Shown in pieces: positions 23,067-33,960 of a stretch of DNA of 64,000 nucleotides. Each line of letters opens with the position of its first letter. Position 1 is the stretch's first letter. Location: assembly GCF_024139115.2 (NCBI RefSeq), contig NC_085140.1:432821240-432885239 (forward strand), written 5' to 3'. The notes under the pieces are model-generated. The model had not been told where the DNA came from. It did no database searches and saw only the letters and a list, made by a program, of their open reading frames with translations. A program made the translations under genes and the position numbers. The stretch is from Armigeres subalbatus (Eukaryota; Arthropoda; Insecta; Diptera; Culicidae).

Positions 23067-23258
23067 TTCTGCCGGTGTAAGATTATTTGAAAGACGACGT
23101 TGCCTTGGACTAACGGTTAATTCGTTAGGATTAGGCCAGGATACGGTATTCAGACTGGATTGTCGCCTGTGTTGACGGATTTGCATGGCAGTCTTACTCG
23201 GAGGCATTAAAGTGTTAACAGCAAATGTGGCAGGTGGTGGTGGTGGTGGTTGTTCCTT
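23067..23258 (-). CDS. Piezo: Piezo optional block, exon b (RRQSS unit 1)
   Basis: 192 bp, 64 codons, phase 0 at both ends, acceptor cttaaatag, donor gtaatt. It starts KEQPPPPPPATFAVN and contains IRQHRRQSSLNTVSWPNP, NELTVSPRQRRLSNN and TPAE. Two competing upstream AG sites would put a TAG stop in frame, so this acceptor is the only one that works. RRQSS and RRLS fit the RRxS consensus of PKA-type kinases. The core resembles the next exon, suggesting duplication. Confidence 0.65.
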
Positions 23259-23338
23259 CTATTTAAGATAAGTAAGAGTGCAACATTATCTACTGCAGTG
23301 GAAATACCTACATACACTACTGTAGAAAAAAAAACTAC

Positions 23339-23724
23339 CTCAAATGGTGGTGGGGAAAATACCGGGAATGTATCATCCGGACTGCCAACCCTAGCTAACA
23401 TATCATTAGGTGATTCAAAAGACATTCGTTGTGGATCTAGATACGCATCCAGTGAGACAGTCATCAAAGCTGAACTAGGTGAGGGTGCCTGCAATTGTAA
23501 ACTCTTGCTTACGATTTCACGGCCAAGCGCTAGTGGTCTTGGAAAGCTACAAACCTGCGTATGGTAAGATCCTCGTCCAACAGTTAGCCCTCCATTATCC
23601 GAAGGAATTTCCGAAATTCCCTCACCCTCGATTATCAACGAACCACCTGCGATTTCGTCCTCGATAGGTGTGTGATATCCTGCATATGACGACAAGCTAT
23701 GAGTGTGTGCCGTACGCTGATCGT
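23339..23724 (-). CDS. Piezo: Piezo optional block, exon a
   Basis: 386 bp, acceptor gccaaaactag, donor gtagtt. Phase 1 in (GAC, Asp, across the junction) and phase 0 out. The reading is DDQRTAHTHSLSSYAGYHTP, then a Gly/Ser/Pro-rich stretch including EIPSDNGGLTVGRGSYHT and LDAYLDPQRMSFESPND, ending VFSPPPFE. No hydrophobic helix is present; it looks like a disordered cytoplasmic insertion. I do not know a counterpart in Drosophila Piezo. The frame is open for the whole length and in register with the beam exon, so it is probably real but optional. Confidence 0.68.
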
Positions 23725-24148
23725 CTAGTTTTGGCCAAAACCGATCAACGAAAGAAATGAAAAAAACAAGAAGGATCTCGCTTGTTAGTGGAGAGCGTGC
23801 ACCTCAATTATTTTGGTTCTACTCTAGGGTGAGCATCATACTACCATTTAGTGCATTACCTCGTTCGCCACTACACAAGTGTTGGATCTACACAGCTGAA
23901 GCGAATAGAAGCCTAGAAACTGAAGATTAGCGTCCATACTTACAAGTTCGCTATTAGTGGATATCGTACTTACAAATCCTTCACATTCACAAAACTATAC
24001 CGAACCAAAAATCAAAATTTGATCGAATTCTTCTCTTGACACAAGTTGACGCGGAACTAATAGGAACGCGATTAACAGAACAGAAAATTTCGCACGAACG
24101 AAGATTCTACTGGGAATCAATTCCTGTTACATTATTTATAAAGATTAC

Positions 24149-24309
24149 CTTTGGCGTGGGTCGATGGCTCCTGGACTGACTCCAGGATTTTCTGCTGGGT
24201 GGCTTTAATGCGATCCATCTTCATTTTGATCTTCTGAAGGATTTGGCTTTCCCGTTCGGCTTCCAATTTCACGTCCTTGATGCGAAGTTCTTCGATTAAC
24301 TCAGCGCCT
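24149..24309 (-). CDS. Piezo: Piezo exon: beam helix
   Basis: 161 bp, acceptor ttcttcaacag, donor gtaatc. One base completes Arg, then GAELIEELRIKDVKLEAERE and QILQKIKMKMDRIKATQQKI, ending PSTHAK plus one base. This is the long charged helix that forms the beam under the membrane, conserved as RGA..IE.LR and KIK.KM.RI.ATQQK. Its phase-1 end is compatible with two downstream partners: 10097-10242 (short form) and 23339-23724 (long form). Confidence 0.95.
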
Positions 24310-24620
24310 CTGTTGAAGAAGAATCCCATATTGATAAGATGATCATTTACACATTATTTGTGACGAGAATTTTCATCATATGTTATGCTTTTCCCAGAAA
24401 CTAGAAATAATTCGCCAAATTTGGTTTTCCATTCCATCTCACTTTCACAACACACCCGGAACCTGTTACAAATTTGCCGTGAGTCTACTTGCAATCCTTG
24501 AAACATTAAATGTGATATCCATACATGGTTTCGATCGGTTCTAAAACTACCCGTTCCCTAAATTGCCGTCATACGCATATTTGTCCCATGTTTGCTGGGA
24601 TTTCCTATGTACATGGGACA
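24310..24620. other. Intron, no recognised element
   Basis: Right of the beam exon. Nothing supported. Confidence 0.4.
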
Positions 24621-25109
24621 ATTATGTGTAGAACGGCAGTAAAGGTAGTATACAACTTGCAGACACATCATCTGTTTATTGATTTTAAATCGTACGATTC
24701 AGTGAAACGAAATGAATTATAGCAAATTATGTTAGAAGATGGTTTTCTGGCGAAACTGATACGGCTGATTCGCGTAACGTCGGAAGCAAGTGTAAGGGTT
24801 GCGCATGAAATTTCGACATCATTTGTGACCTTAGATGGATTGAAGCAGGGTGACGCACTTTCGAACTTACTGTTCATTGTGGCGCTCGCGGAAGCGATTA
24901 GGAGAGCTGGTGTGCAAAGAAGCAGTACCATTATTACGCATTGCAAGAAAAATTTGGAATGCAGGATAATTCAAAGCGCCTCCAGTGAATATTTCCCTGG
25001 CAAATGATCAAAGGCAGCTTTTGTGAAATTTGCAATGTTTTGTTTTTATTTATACTTATGACATTTCGTCCTGAATCGTTCGACGCGAAATGAACAAAAA
25101 ACGATGCCT

Positions 25110-25360
25110 AACAAATTGGAAAAGGGAAATTCAATTATATTTGAAGTTGGCGAGTTTTCGCGGCAGCAGGAACTATGTGCTTGACAAACCGCTCTCTGGT
25201 CACTGCAAGTTGTGGGGATTGTTTAGGATGGGATTGGGTTTGAAAATGAGTTCTATTCAACTACCTACATTGTATCCTCAAGTAGGCTCTACTAAAGGGA
25301 CCGTCAGCCGCTTAAAGTACGCTAGGCCAAGTCTTGGTGTCGGGTGGGACTTGACTCAAT
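25110..25360 (+). repeat. Dispersed repeat (GCAGCAGG-ACTATGT family), copy 1
   Basis: GCGGCAGCAGGAACTATGTG, GGTCACTGCAAGTTGTGGGG and AGTAGGCTCTACT parallel 35155-35310. Function unknown; lies inside the interrupted RT relic. Confidence 0.55.
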
Positions 25361-25623
25361 AACCCGGACCTGACTCGGCGAGAGGTGGCAGGCCCAACAA
25401 GTCACCTGTAAAACCAACCGATACTAACTGAGATATACCACAGGTAAAAACCGACTCCAGCGTACATGACCTCAAAAGAAAAGTATGTGTTTCGGGTTAG
25501 TTGACTCCTCGGCCAGGTACTGATTATTATTATTTTTTTTTTCATATCTGTGTATGTCAAATCATTGGACTTCACAGCAGCAGATTTGTTGTTATGTCCA
25601 TTCAACGCACACTATGTGTGATA

Positions 25624-26386
25624 GGGTGGTTCAAAAAATCGATTTTGCTCCACAGTGCTCATCTGATTCTTTACCATGTTCTGAGTGTCCTCTGAAAATT
25701 TGAGCTCATTTGGAATAAAACTGATTTAGCACAAGCCGTTTCAAGTTTGCATGCAAATTAGTATGGGGAAATTTATGTTTTCAATATACTGTTAATGACG
25801 TTCCCCCATTAAGCGCAGGTTAAAAGAAAACCTACATAGCTAAAAGGAATACTCAACAGCGTTCACCCAACGAAAATCGCATGGTGATTAATCGCCCCAA
25901 TAATTAGAAATCGATTTTAAGACTGGTTGCGAATCTTTAGTCATGATCGTTAAACTTCTTTGAGGGCATCACTGAAATGTGCAGTGCAACATAGTAGCCT
26001 GAATTTGTGTGTGCTATCTTTCGCGCCACGAGCAGCAATGTTGCCTGCTGATGAGTTATGCAATTAGCTCCAGAAAACCACGGTATAGTTTAAATTCGAT
26101 TACTAATTATTGGGGCGATTAATCAACATGCGATTTTCGTTGGGTGAAAGCTATTGAGTATTCCTTTTAGCTATATAGGTTTTCTTTTAACCTGCGCTTA
26201 ATGGGGGAACGTCATTAACAGTATAATGAAAAAATAAATTTCCCCATACTAATTTGCATGCAAACTTGAAACGGCTTGTGCTAAATCAGTTTTAATCCAA
26301 ATGAGCTCAAATTTTCAGAGGACACTCCGAACATGGTAAAGAATCAGATGAGCACTGTGGAGCAAAATCGATTTTTTGAACCACCC
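25624..26386. mobile_element. Foldback MITE family C (GGGTGGTTCAAAAAATCG), TA target site
   Basis: Inverted arms of about 290 bp: GGGTGGTTCAAAAAATCGAT at the left, ATCGATTTTTTGAACCACCC at the right, continuing through GCAAATTAGTATGGGGAAAT and GATTAATCGCCCCAATAATT. TA lies on both sides (25622-25623, 26387-26388). The spacer is short and non-coding. A decayed relative is at 29625-29740. Confidence 0.9.
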
Positions 26387-26745
26387 TAGTGTGATTTGTT
26401 CTATGCGGAGATTTCCCTCTGCGCGTTATTTCCGCGAAGCTATCCAAATTTTTCTTTTTCTCCGTAATATCACAAGATCACTATGCTCCTGAGCTTTGCA
26501 AACGGTATCGATATTATTGGCTTTGTGTCTTTTAAGAGGGTGACAGTGAGGATTGCACTTACGATCAATACCAGCAAAATTAAGGACATGATCGCTGGCA
26601 ACCAATGTAGGTTCATTAATGATGGTGGTAGTGAAGTGGTGCTGGATGGTGGAACATTTGAAGTTGTAGAAAAATTTGTGTACATTGGAACTCTACCCGA
26701 GCAGGAGCGACGACCGATACCGACAGGGAACCCGGATACCCATGG

Positions 26746-27312
26746 ACTTGAAATAATCTTCGCCAGTTTTCAACCGATTTGGACGATTCTGGTTGTTACG
26801 AATTCAGTAACTTGTTCTCTATTCGATCCATATCACAAAGAACCGATTTGGATTACTTGGTTACCGGAATCCCGGATTTACTGAGCCATGTCCCAAAGTT
26901 TGTGTAAATTGGAGTTATATATTCGACCAAATAAAGATATCATAATATATTCTGAGCGATGAATTTCATCTAATATTCGAAGGTTATAACTTAACAATGC
27001 TACATGACCATCTGACGATATGATCTTAGAATGGTTATTCATTCCAGTCTCAAACGTATTCAAAAGAAACCCTGTCAATAACCCTAACATGTTTACTAAA
27101 TAGTTCAAGTAATTCTGGAAACAGGTTCCATACTGTGGTCACAAACTTATTCACAAAAATCCTTGGCAATCTTCTTTTTATTCAATGGCTTTACATTACA
27201 GCTGGAACTTGACCTGCTTTCTTATGCTAAATCTCACAAGGATAACTGCAGACTCGGGCAATATGGGTATCAACATTATTGGAATTGTGTCGGAAACATG
27301 TTTTCCCAAGTA
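26746..27312. other. Intron, no recognised element
   Basis: Unrecognised AT-rich sequence. Confidence 0.4.
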
Positions 27313-27490
27313 GGGTAATTGTACATAAAACAACTTCTACTTTAACACATTAATAAAGTTAAAAAAAACTCCTAATTTAACCAATTTTGCAAAAAATAAA
27401 ATAAAACAATTTATGAGGAGTTCATTAGCTCCAATATACGACATACGCTTCTACGCTGATTCAAAGTGGCCAAAACCGGTACAATTACCC
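27313..27490. mobile_element. Diverged relative of MITE family A, TA target site
   Basis: Ends GGGTAATTGTAC and GTACAATTACCC, TA on both sides, and the sub-terminal GGCCAAAACCGG shared with family A. Interior is different. Confidence 0.7.
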
Positions 27491-27554
27491 TAGTAGGGCA
27501 TTAGGATGATTTGTCACAAGAGCTGAACTTGTTCGGAAGAAACTCTGGCAATCT

Positions 27555-27758
27555 TCTATATAATAAAAATGAAATTGTCTGTGTTATTCGTTATAGTTTC
27601 CGACGGGTTTATATGATATTTCCTTATTCGAAAATTACGAATTAAGTTGAGAAAATCATCAAAAACTTAAATTTAGATTCGTATGGAAATTTCTCATGGG
27701 AAGTTTACAGCGCTCTTTTTCGCCTACTATGCAGGACAAAGTCTGCCGGGTCGACTAG
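27555..27758 (+). mobile_element. Short Helitron-like element
   Basis: Starts TCTATATAATAAAAATGAAA and ends GCCGGGTCGACTAG, preceded by the small inverted repeat GCAGGACAAAGTCTGC. TC start, near-terminal hairpin and CTAG end fit non-autonomous Helitrons. The expected A before the start is T here, so this is tentative. A similar start (TCTATATACATATAAATG) is at about 30418. Confidence 0.45.
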
Positions 27759-28581
27759 TATGAGTATAAAATATATACCCATATTGCCAGGGTTTCTGTT
27801 AAAGAATTTATGGGCGCTTTAGGTCCCACGAGCACTTGTTCCAGGATGACCGTCTCGGTGGCCATCCATTATATGACTTGAGGTGCTTTGGAGAGGGGCT
27901 TCTGAATATTTTTATTACGTAAGGGGGCTGGATTTCCATTTCATTATCACCCAAATCTAAGTTTTGTCTTGTTCGAAGATGTCACTGAGTTTTAATTTCC
28001 AGCGTCATTCAAAACCCTGAAAAAATTACTTCAGATTGAAAAATGTACCCGGGTATTCTGTTCGTTAACACAAGGTTTAAAGATATACATAGTTATATCA
28101 ATCCAAAAATCCAAATAAGATATGGTTTCGTCAAATGTTTCAAGTTTTTCATGAATTTCCTGGAGTTTAGGTGTTCAGACCTCCACGCGTAAACTTACAT
28201 CTTCCGGCCTTTCGATATGGTACATGCTCCCAGCGGACCATATATCATATATCAATATTTTTGCCAAAAAAATCCTTTTGGTATGTATTACCGCAATAAT
28301 TTGTTTCCCTATAAATCAATATGGCCGTAGGTGTGGTAAAATTCAAGTTATATCTAAGCTCTGCTCTTTCCGGTATTCTGGAAAATTTATGTCTGGGATT
28401 CTGGGAACCCTGCCACAAACCTCTCACCCAAAGAATTTTTAGGAATCCCAATTCAAAAATTTTGGAGGCTTCTTTTTACTTTAATTTAACGGAATTTTGC
28501 GAAATTCCTTCTCCAGAAGTTCTGAGAAACTCATGTTACAAAATTACAGAGCTATTCTTTCCTAGAAACTCTGATGATTTA
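27759..28581. other. Intron, no recognised element
   Basis: No supported gene or element; some AATTCC-like phrases from 28430 on. Confidence 0.4.
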
Positions 28582-29156
28582 CACCTGTGTTCAGAATAAT
28601 AGCAGCGGAAGCCATTTTTCATACAACATGGTCAACTTTGACAAGCTGTAACTTTGCACCCCGATGACCGATTGAGCTGAAATTTTGGCAGTGAACTACA
28701 AATATGATGAATTTTACACATACTAAGAATCAACTTTTTCGAATGACGCGTTCAAAAATTACGCACTAGGTCAAATTGTTCAAAATAATAGCAGTTTTTT
28801 TTTTTGGAAATATCAATAAAACAATTGATTGGAATGTTATCAATTTGAATTCAGGTGCGGCGAGACACTAAGTTTATAATTTAAAATATATAAATTGTTG
28901 AATTTGACATTTGAATTGGCCAATCAAACAAAAATAAAAACTGCTATTTTTTTTGAACAATTTGACGTAGTGCGTAATTTTTGAACGGGTCATTCGAAAA
29001 AAAATATGATACGTAGTATGTGTAAATTTCATCATATTTGTAGTTCACTGCCAAAATTTCAACTCAATCGGTCATCGGGGTACAAAGTTGCAGCTTGTCA
29101 AAGTTGGCCATTTTGTATGGAAACGGCTTCCGCTGCTATTATTCTGAACACAGGTG
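28582..29156. mobile_element. Foldback MITE (CACCTGTGTTCAGAATAATAG), TA target site
   Basis: Arms of about 210 bp from CACCTGTGTTCAGAATAATA to the inverted TATTATTCTGAACACAGGTG; TA at 28580-28581 and 29157-29158. Inner arm ends read AATAATAGCAGTTT and AAACTGCTATT. About 575 bp, non-coding. Confidence 0.9.
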
Positions 29157-30677
29157 TATCTCTTCAAAGATTATGGAGAATTCTTCCTCCAAGGATTTTT
29201 AGAAATGTGAAATGTGAAATTTAGAATTGATTTTTTTTTTTAAATTCTTGGAGCTATGGGGGATTTTTCACCAAAAAATTTAAAGAGATGCAGTCTACCC
29301 TCCCCCCTCAACCCAAGTATACCTTTTTTTGAATTCCGTGAAAATCTTCCATAGGAAATCTGAACAGAAATTTTCTCCAGGAATTCTGGGAACCCGTTAT
29401 GCAAGAATTATGGAATACTTTAAACTTCAGGATTTTTGGAGAATTTCTCTCTGGGAAATGAAGCCATTCCACTAAAAAGTTGCAAATTTTCTAATCATAA
29501 TGACATCCAAACGAACTTAGCGAAGTTTTTTTTTAATTAATATTGGAACGGTTAATTGAGATTTAATTTTTGTTACTGAGGCTCCTGAAGATTGCGTTAT
29601 GTAGGCTATCTTTTTGCTTGCGTTTAATGGGGAAGTGCTATAATTAGTACAATGAAATGTTTAATTTCCTTTTAATGATTTCTATACAAACTTGGAATGC
29701 CTTGTGCTAAATCAGTTTTTATCCTAAATCTAAATCAGTTTAATCACCTCAAATGTGTTGATAAGCAGCCTAAGTTTTCCTAGGTATTAAAAAGTTTTCA
29801 GTGTAAAACACATTTTGAAATATACTTCCTATCTTCACCATGTCGAAATACAGTGGTTTCAGGGACACGTCCGTCAACACCAGATGTATGTGCCAGATGG
29901 CAGCAGAGCGGCTTCGTTAAGGCCAATAACTGGCCCCGATTTCTTTGACAACATTCTCTCGTGAAGGTCGTGAATGTCCATTACTTCTAATGTGTGTTAG
30001 ACTGATTTTTAATCTTTTTAGATAAGCCTAATATAGGATCATAGCATTGGGCTAAAGCCGATTAGAAGTAAGTTGGATCATTTAGATGATTATTCACAAC
30101 GTGATAAGTGTCGATAAAACATGAGCTGTTCTTATCTTGAGCAGTATTAATTTCCGATCAATATAATGTTTGATGAGATAAGTTTTATCTACTAATTTTT
30201 GATTATTAAAATTAGGGGACTTGATTTCGATCAACATGTACGCATGCATTTAAATGAAAATTATCATTTATTGCTTATTATGAAACAGTAGGATGTCTGT
30301 CAAAGGTTTTGCAATGCTGTAGTATGAGTATGACAAAGAAAAACGCGTACCGTCCATACGTTTTACAGTGCCAAGACAAAAACTGCTTAAACTACAAGTA
30401 CAAATGTGAGTGATAAATCTATATACATATAAATGATTGCCTGACCCTTATAGACTCGGACACTACTGAACCAATTTGCGTGAAAATTTGTATGCAGAGG
30501 TTTTTGGGGCCGGGAAGGTTCCTAAGATGGTTCGAAACCCCTCTCCTCTTCGGAAATGGAGGCTCCCATACAAATGAACCAGGAGTTTCCGCATAACTCG
30601 AGAACTAATCAGAGAATAAATCAATTTTAGTCGAAACAAAGTTCGTCGTTATTGATGGAATGGTGGAAAAGTGCTCT
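29157..30677. other. Intron with decayed repeats
   Basis: AATTCC-like phrases to 29470; a decayed family C fragment at 29625-29740 (CTTGTGCTAAATCAGTTTTT). A Helitron-like sequence at about 30418-30630 contains AAATTTGTATGCAGAGG and AGTTTCCGCATAACTCG. No gene seen. Confidence 0.45.
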
Positions 30678-30765
30678 TAAATTACAATGTTATGAAAACT
30701 CATATGTGAATATGTACGTTATGTGGAAGATATTGATTTGGAAAATGTATTGGAGGTAACCACTT

Positions 30766-30842
30766 TCCCTTCGATGGGACTCGAACCCATGACCCTACAG
30801 TACGCTAGACTGGTGCTTTAACCAACTAAGCTGTATAGCTGT
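30766..30842 (-). pseudogene. tRNA-like sequence, left arm, broken 5' end
   Basis: Same as the plus-strand copy at 31021 from the D arm to the 3' acceptor strand (CGAAGGG), with the same AGC anticodon loop. The 5' acceptor strand TCCTTCG is replaced by sequence like GCTATAC, so the acceptor stem cannot form. Confidence 0.75.
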
Positions 30843-31020
30843 ATATAATGTGTATAGCCGCCAGACATTCTAAATACTCACGCTCCTCTAATGTGGACGT
30901 GTACAATACACATGTGGAAGTATTGGCTTGAGAAATGGATTGCGAGTGATTTGACTATGCGTCCAATTTGGGAATCTCGAGCTCGTTCAGTAGCCGCTAG
31001 GTTGCGAAGGCCGACGGAGG

Positions 31021-31095
31021 TCCTTCGTAGCTTAGTTGGTTAAAGCACCAGTCTAGCGTACTGTAGGGTCATGGGTTCGAGTCCCATCGAAGGGA
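31021..31095 (+). tRNA. tRNA-like gene, anticodon AGC (Ala-type), in a repeat
   Basis: 75 nt that fold as a cloverleaf. Acceptor TCCTTCG pairs with CGAAGGG (one G-U); D stem is GCTT/AAGC; anticodon arm is CCAGT-CTAGCGT-ACTGT with one mismatch and AGC at positions 34-36; T arm is ATGGG-TTCGAGT-CCCAT. Box A (TAGCTTAGTTGG) and box B (GGTTCGAGTCC) are intact. The location in an inverted, multi-copy repeat suggests a tRNA-derived SINE head or a captured tRNA, not necessarily a working tRNA gene. No run of T follows directly. Confidence 0.65.
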
Positions 31096-31449
31096 AAGTG
31101 GTTACCTCCAATACATTTTCCAAATCAATATCTTCCACGTAACGTACATATTCACATATGAGTTTTCATAACATTGTAAATTAACGTCCAAGTCGGGTGG
31201 TTTAATCCCCGGAAATAGGCAATTACCTTTGATTGAACTGTGCTCTTAAAATAAATAATCATTTTTAGAGCTCATCGTAAGTTTATATTTCATACTATTT
31301 TTTTCAAAAGATTATTTGATGAATAAAGAAGAGTATATTTTAGAAATAACTAGCTGACCCAAGGTCTTGTCTCGCCAAAAATTGATCAATTTTTGACACA
31401 ATTTTTCTCACACGCAATTTATCTAGAAAACAAATAAGTTTTAAAAAAA

Positions 31450-32700
31450 TATGTATATTTGTTTTACGTTCCTTCAGGCATTTCTTTGGAAAATCCTCCG
31501 GAAATTAACTCGGAGACGAATCAAGCATTTCCTTTGGATATTCCTCAAAACGTTCCTTTGAAAATTAAAAAAAAAATCTAAGGAAATTTAGATAATTTCC
31601 TAAATTTTTTCTTTACGAATTCTTTTAGGAATTTCTTTAGAATTCATTTGAAAAATTCTTCGGTAATACCTAAAAAAATCCTTCAGGAATTCCTACAGAA
31701 ATTGTCTTTGAGGAATTTCTCATGAAACTCAGAAATTCTTCCGGGAACTCCTCCAGGAATTCACTCCAGGAATAATTTAGAAAATTACGTCAGGAATTTC
31801 TTTTGACATTCGTTCAACGATTCCTTCGGAAAAATCTCTTGAAAGGACTTTAATTTTCTTCGGAAATCCTTCCGAACTTTTCGCAGGAATCCTTCCTTTC
31901 AGTAAATCCATGCCAAATTCCTTTCGAAATTCCTGCTGGATTGATTCCGGAAATTTTGTTGGAAGAATTTTTCCAATAATATATTAAAAAATTGAATAGA
32001 AATTCCTAAAATAAATCAAAAGAATTCCTGAATGAAGTTCTTAAGAAATGTTTAAGGAATAACAAGAATTTCTTTCTAGAGATTCCGTAGGAATTTCTTG
32101 AGAAATTACTGGAATAATTGCTGAAGCAATTCTTTAAAAAAGTACGAAGGAATTCCTAAATCAATTTCTTTAGAAATTCCTGAAGCAATTTCCAAAGGAA
32201 TTCTTAAACAAATTATCCTAAAAGAAGTTCGGAAGGTTTTCCAGAAAATTTCCTTAGGTATTGTCGAAGAATTTTTCGTAGGAATTCCGATGAAATTTCT
32301 AAAGTAATTTCTGAAGAAATTTCGGAAGGAATTTCCGAAGAAATTCCCAAGACGCAAGTATTCCGTATTCCTAATCCCTTCTTTAATTCTTAAGGGAATA
32401 TCCTGATGTATTTCCAAAGGAATTTGGGGATCTGTCTCCTAAGTAATTTCCTGGGTTATTCGAAAGAATACCTGGAGGAAATTCCGAAGGAATTATTGAA
32501 GGAAAACCCAAAGAAATTTAAGAATGTCGGACATTCCTTTAGTAAACACATTCAGAAATTTCTTTAGGAATTCGTCCGAAAATTCCTGAAAAATAGTCCG
32601 AAGCTATTACGGGAATCGAGGGAATAAAATTTTCGATGAAATACTTGAAGGAATTTCTGAAAATATTGCTAAACCAGAGCAGAAGCGACGACATCGATAA
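31450..32700. repeat. AATTCC-rich dispersed repeat
   Basis: Irregular recurrences of GGAATTTC, GAAATTCC and CTTCGGAAA with no constant unit, interrupted by unrelated sequence. Open frames here (e.g. rich in Phe, Arg, Asn) come from the repetition. Confidence 0.65.
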
Positions 32701-33960
32701 CATACATTGGTATGAAGTAGGCTTGCGTAAGAGGTAAAATACTGAAAAATAATACCAAAACCTATATGCAGAATACTTGAGGCAAAAGAGTTTCTGAAAA
32801 AATCTCAGTAGAATATTTGAAGGTGTGCTCGAATGAATTTCTGAATAACTAATCGAATTAACTACTGGGGGTAGAAAAAATATATTAGCTCTTTTAGTGG
32901 AATGTATTCAACCGTCTAAGACGAATTAAGTACTCTCCATTTAATTCCACCAGCTGCATTACAGTTGTACTTTGCAGATACGTATTTCGACCACAACTGT
33001 GTGGTCGTCTTCAGTGTCTCGTACTTGACTCGACTACTTTTACTGGGGGTATTTTTTACGAAAAAATGTTTGTAGGATTTTCCGAATGAACTTTTGGATG
33101 AATTCGTGAAATATCGCCTGGATGAATAGGAGATTGTCCTCGGTTGTAGGCCGATCCCGGTTCTGGGCCACTCTGAATATTTTTTGACGCTTGATAGATA
33201 CGACCAATCTGAGCAATGTCAAACTTGTTTCAGGACACCACACATAATCAGAGCACACGCATATGGCATCTTTCACCAAGAAAACAAAAAAATCGGTATT
33301 TTTTTGTGTATCTAAATTTTGAAATTTTTCAAGTGCGATAAATCTAAGCAAAACATTGAAAAAAGATGAGTTATATATTTTGTAATTTAGTACGTTTAGT
33401 GTACTTTTTGATGTGATATTAAATTTCTGTGAAATGTTTGTGTTACGTAAATTTGATGAACAAACGAAAAATGTTGCAATTGAAGCCCATTATTTTGCCA
33501 TTTTTTGCCACTGAAGGCTTCTAAAATTGGGTTACTGCTCCTTGAGTCTCATAGGTCCGATTTCCATCCCATGAAAAACAAAGAAATGAAAAGGTATTTT
33601 ATTTGTTTATTATTTTTGTATTTTTTTTTCAGCAGTGAGCACGTATGTTAGCAAAAAGAAGCGACGAATTCAGTGCTGTATTTCTTTGTTTCTCGATGCG
33701 ATGAATATATGTACAGTGAGATGGAAAACGGAACAGTTCCCCTAAATAAACTTTCTTTTTTTATCAATTCATGGGCAAAAATCAACACTCTATAAAAGTA
33801 GCCAAGACTTTTTTCCGTTTGTTCGAAACAACATAGTTACTTTAGAGAAAAGTTAGCTAAGGTCTGTAGCTTTCCATTGGTATTCATTTTACTGCATAAT
33901 GTTGACTTGAAAAAAAGTTATGAGCGAAATACGCAACCCGGCCCACAACCGGAGACACTC
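32701..33960. other. Intron with a dispersed repeat fragment
   Basis: At 32895-33040, TTTTAGTGGAATGTATTCA, CATTTAATTCCACCA and CAGATACGTATTTCGACC are shared with 50890-51030 and in part 13375-13420. The remainder, including pieces with GGAACAGTTCCCCTA at 33731, is not assigned. Confidence 0.5.

Larger units (their letters stand above)
24625..26745 (+). pseudogene. Non-LTR reverse transcriptase relic, central part, interrupted
   Basis: QTHHLFIDFKSYDSVKRNEL and AKLIRLIRVTSEASVRVAHE, then FVTLDGLKQGDALSNLLF carry RT motifs A (FIDFK..YDSV) and B (GLKQGDALS). After about 1.45 kb of insertions, MLLSFANGIDIIGF at 26483 carries the motif C region with FADD changed to FANG. VVLDGGTFEVVEKFVYIGTL follows. 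Stops and the catalytic change make it dead. Confidence 0.8.
30678..31250. repeat. Inverted pair of tRNA-containing repeat units
   Basis: TTACAATGTTATGAAAACTC followed by GGAGGTAACCACTTTCCCTT at the left is mirrored at the right as AAGGGAAAGTGGTTACCTCC and GAGTTTTCATAACATTGTAA. Each arm ends inward in a tRNA-like sequence. About 185 bp of unrelated sequence separates the arms. Confidence 0.85.

Noticed and set aside
23276..23338. Two other AG acceptors before exon 23067-23258
   Set aside because: Both would place TAG immediately in the phase-0 frame.
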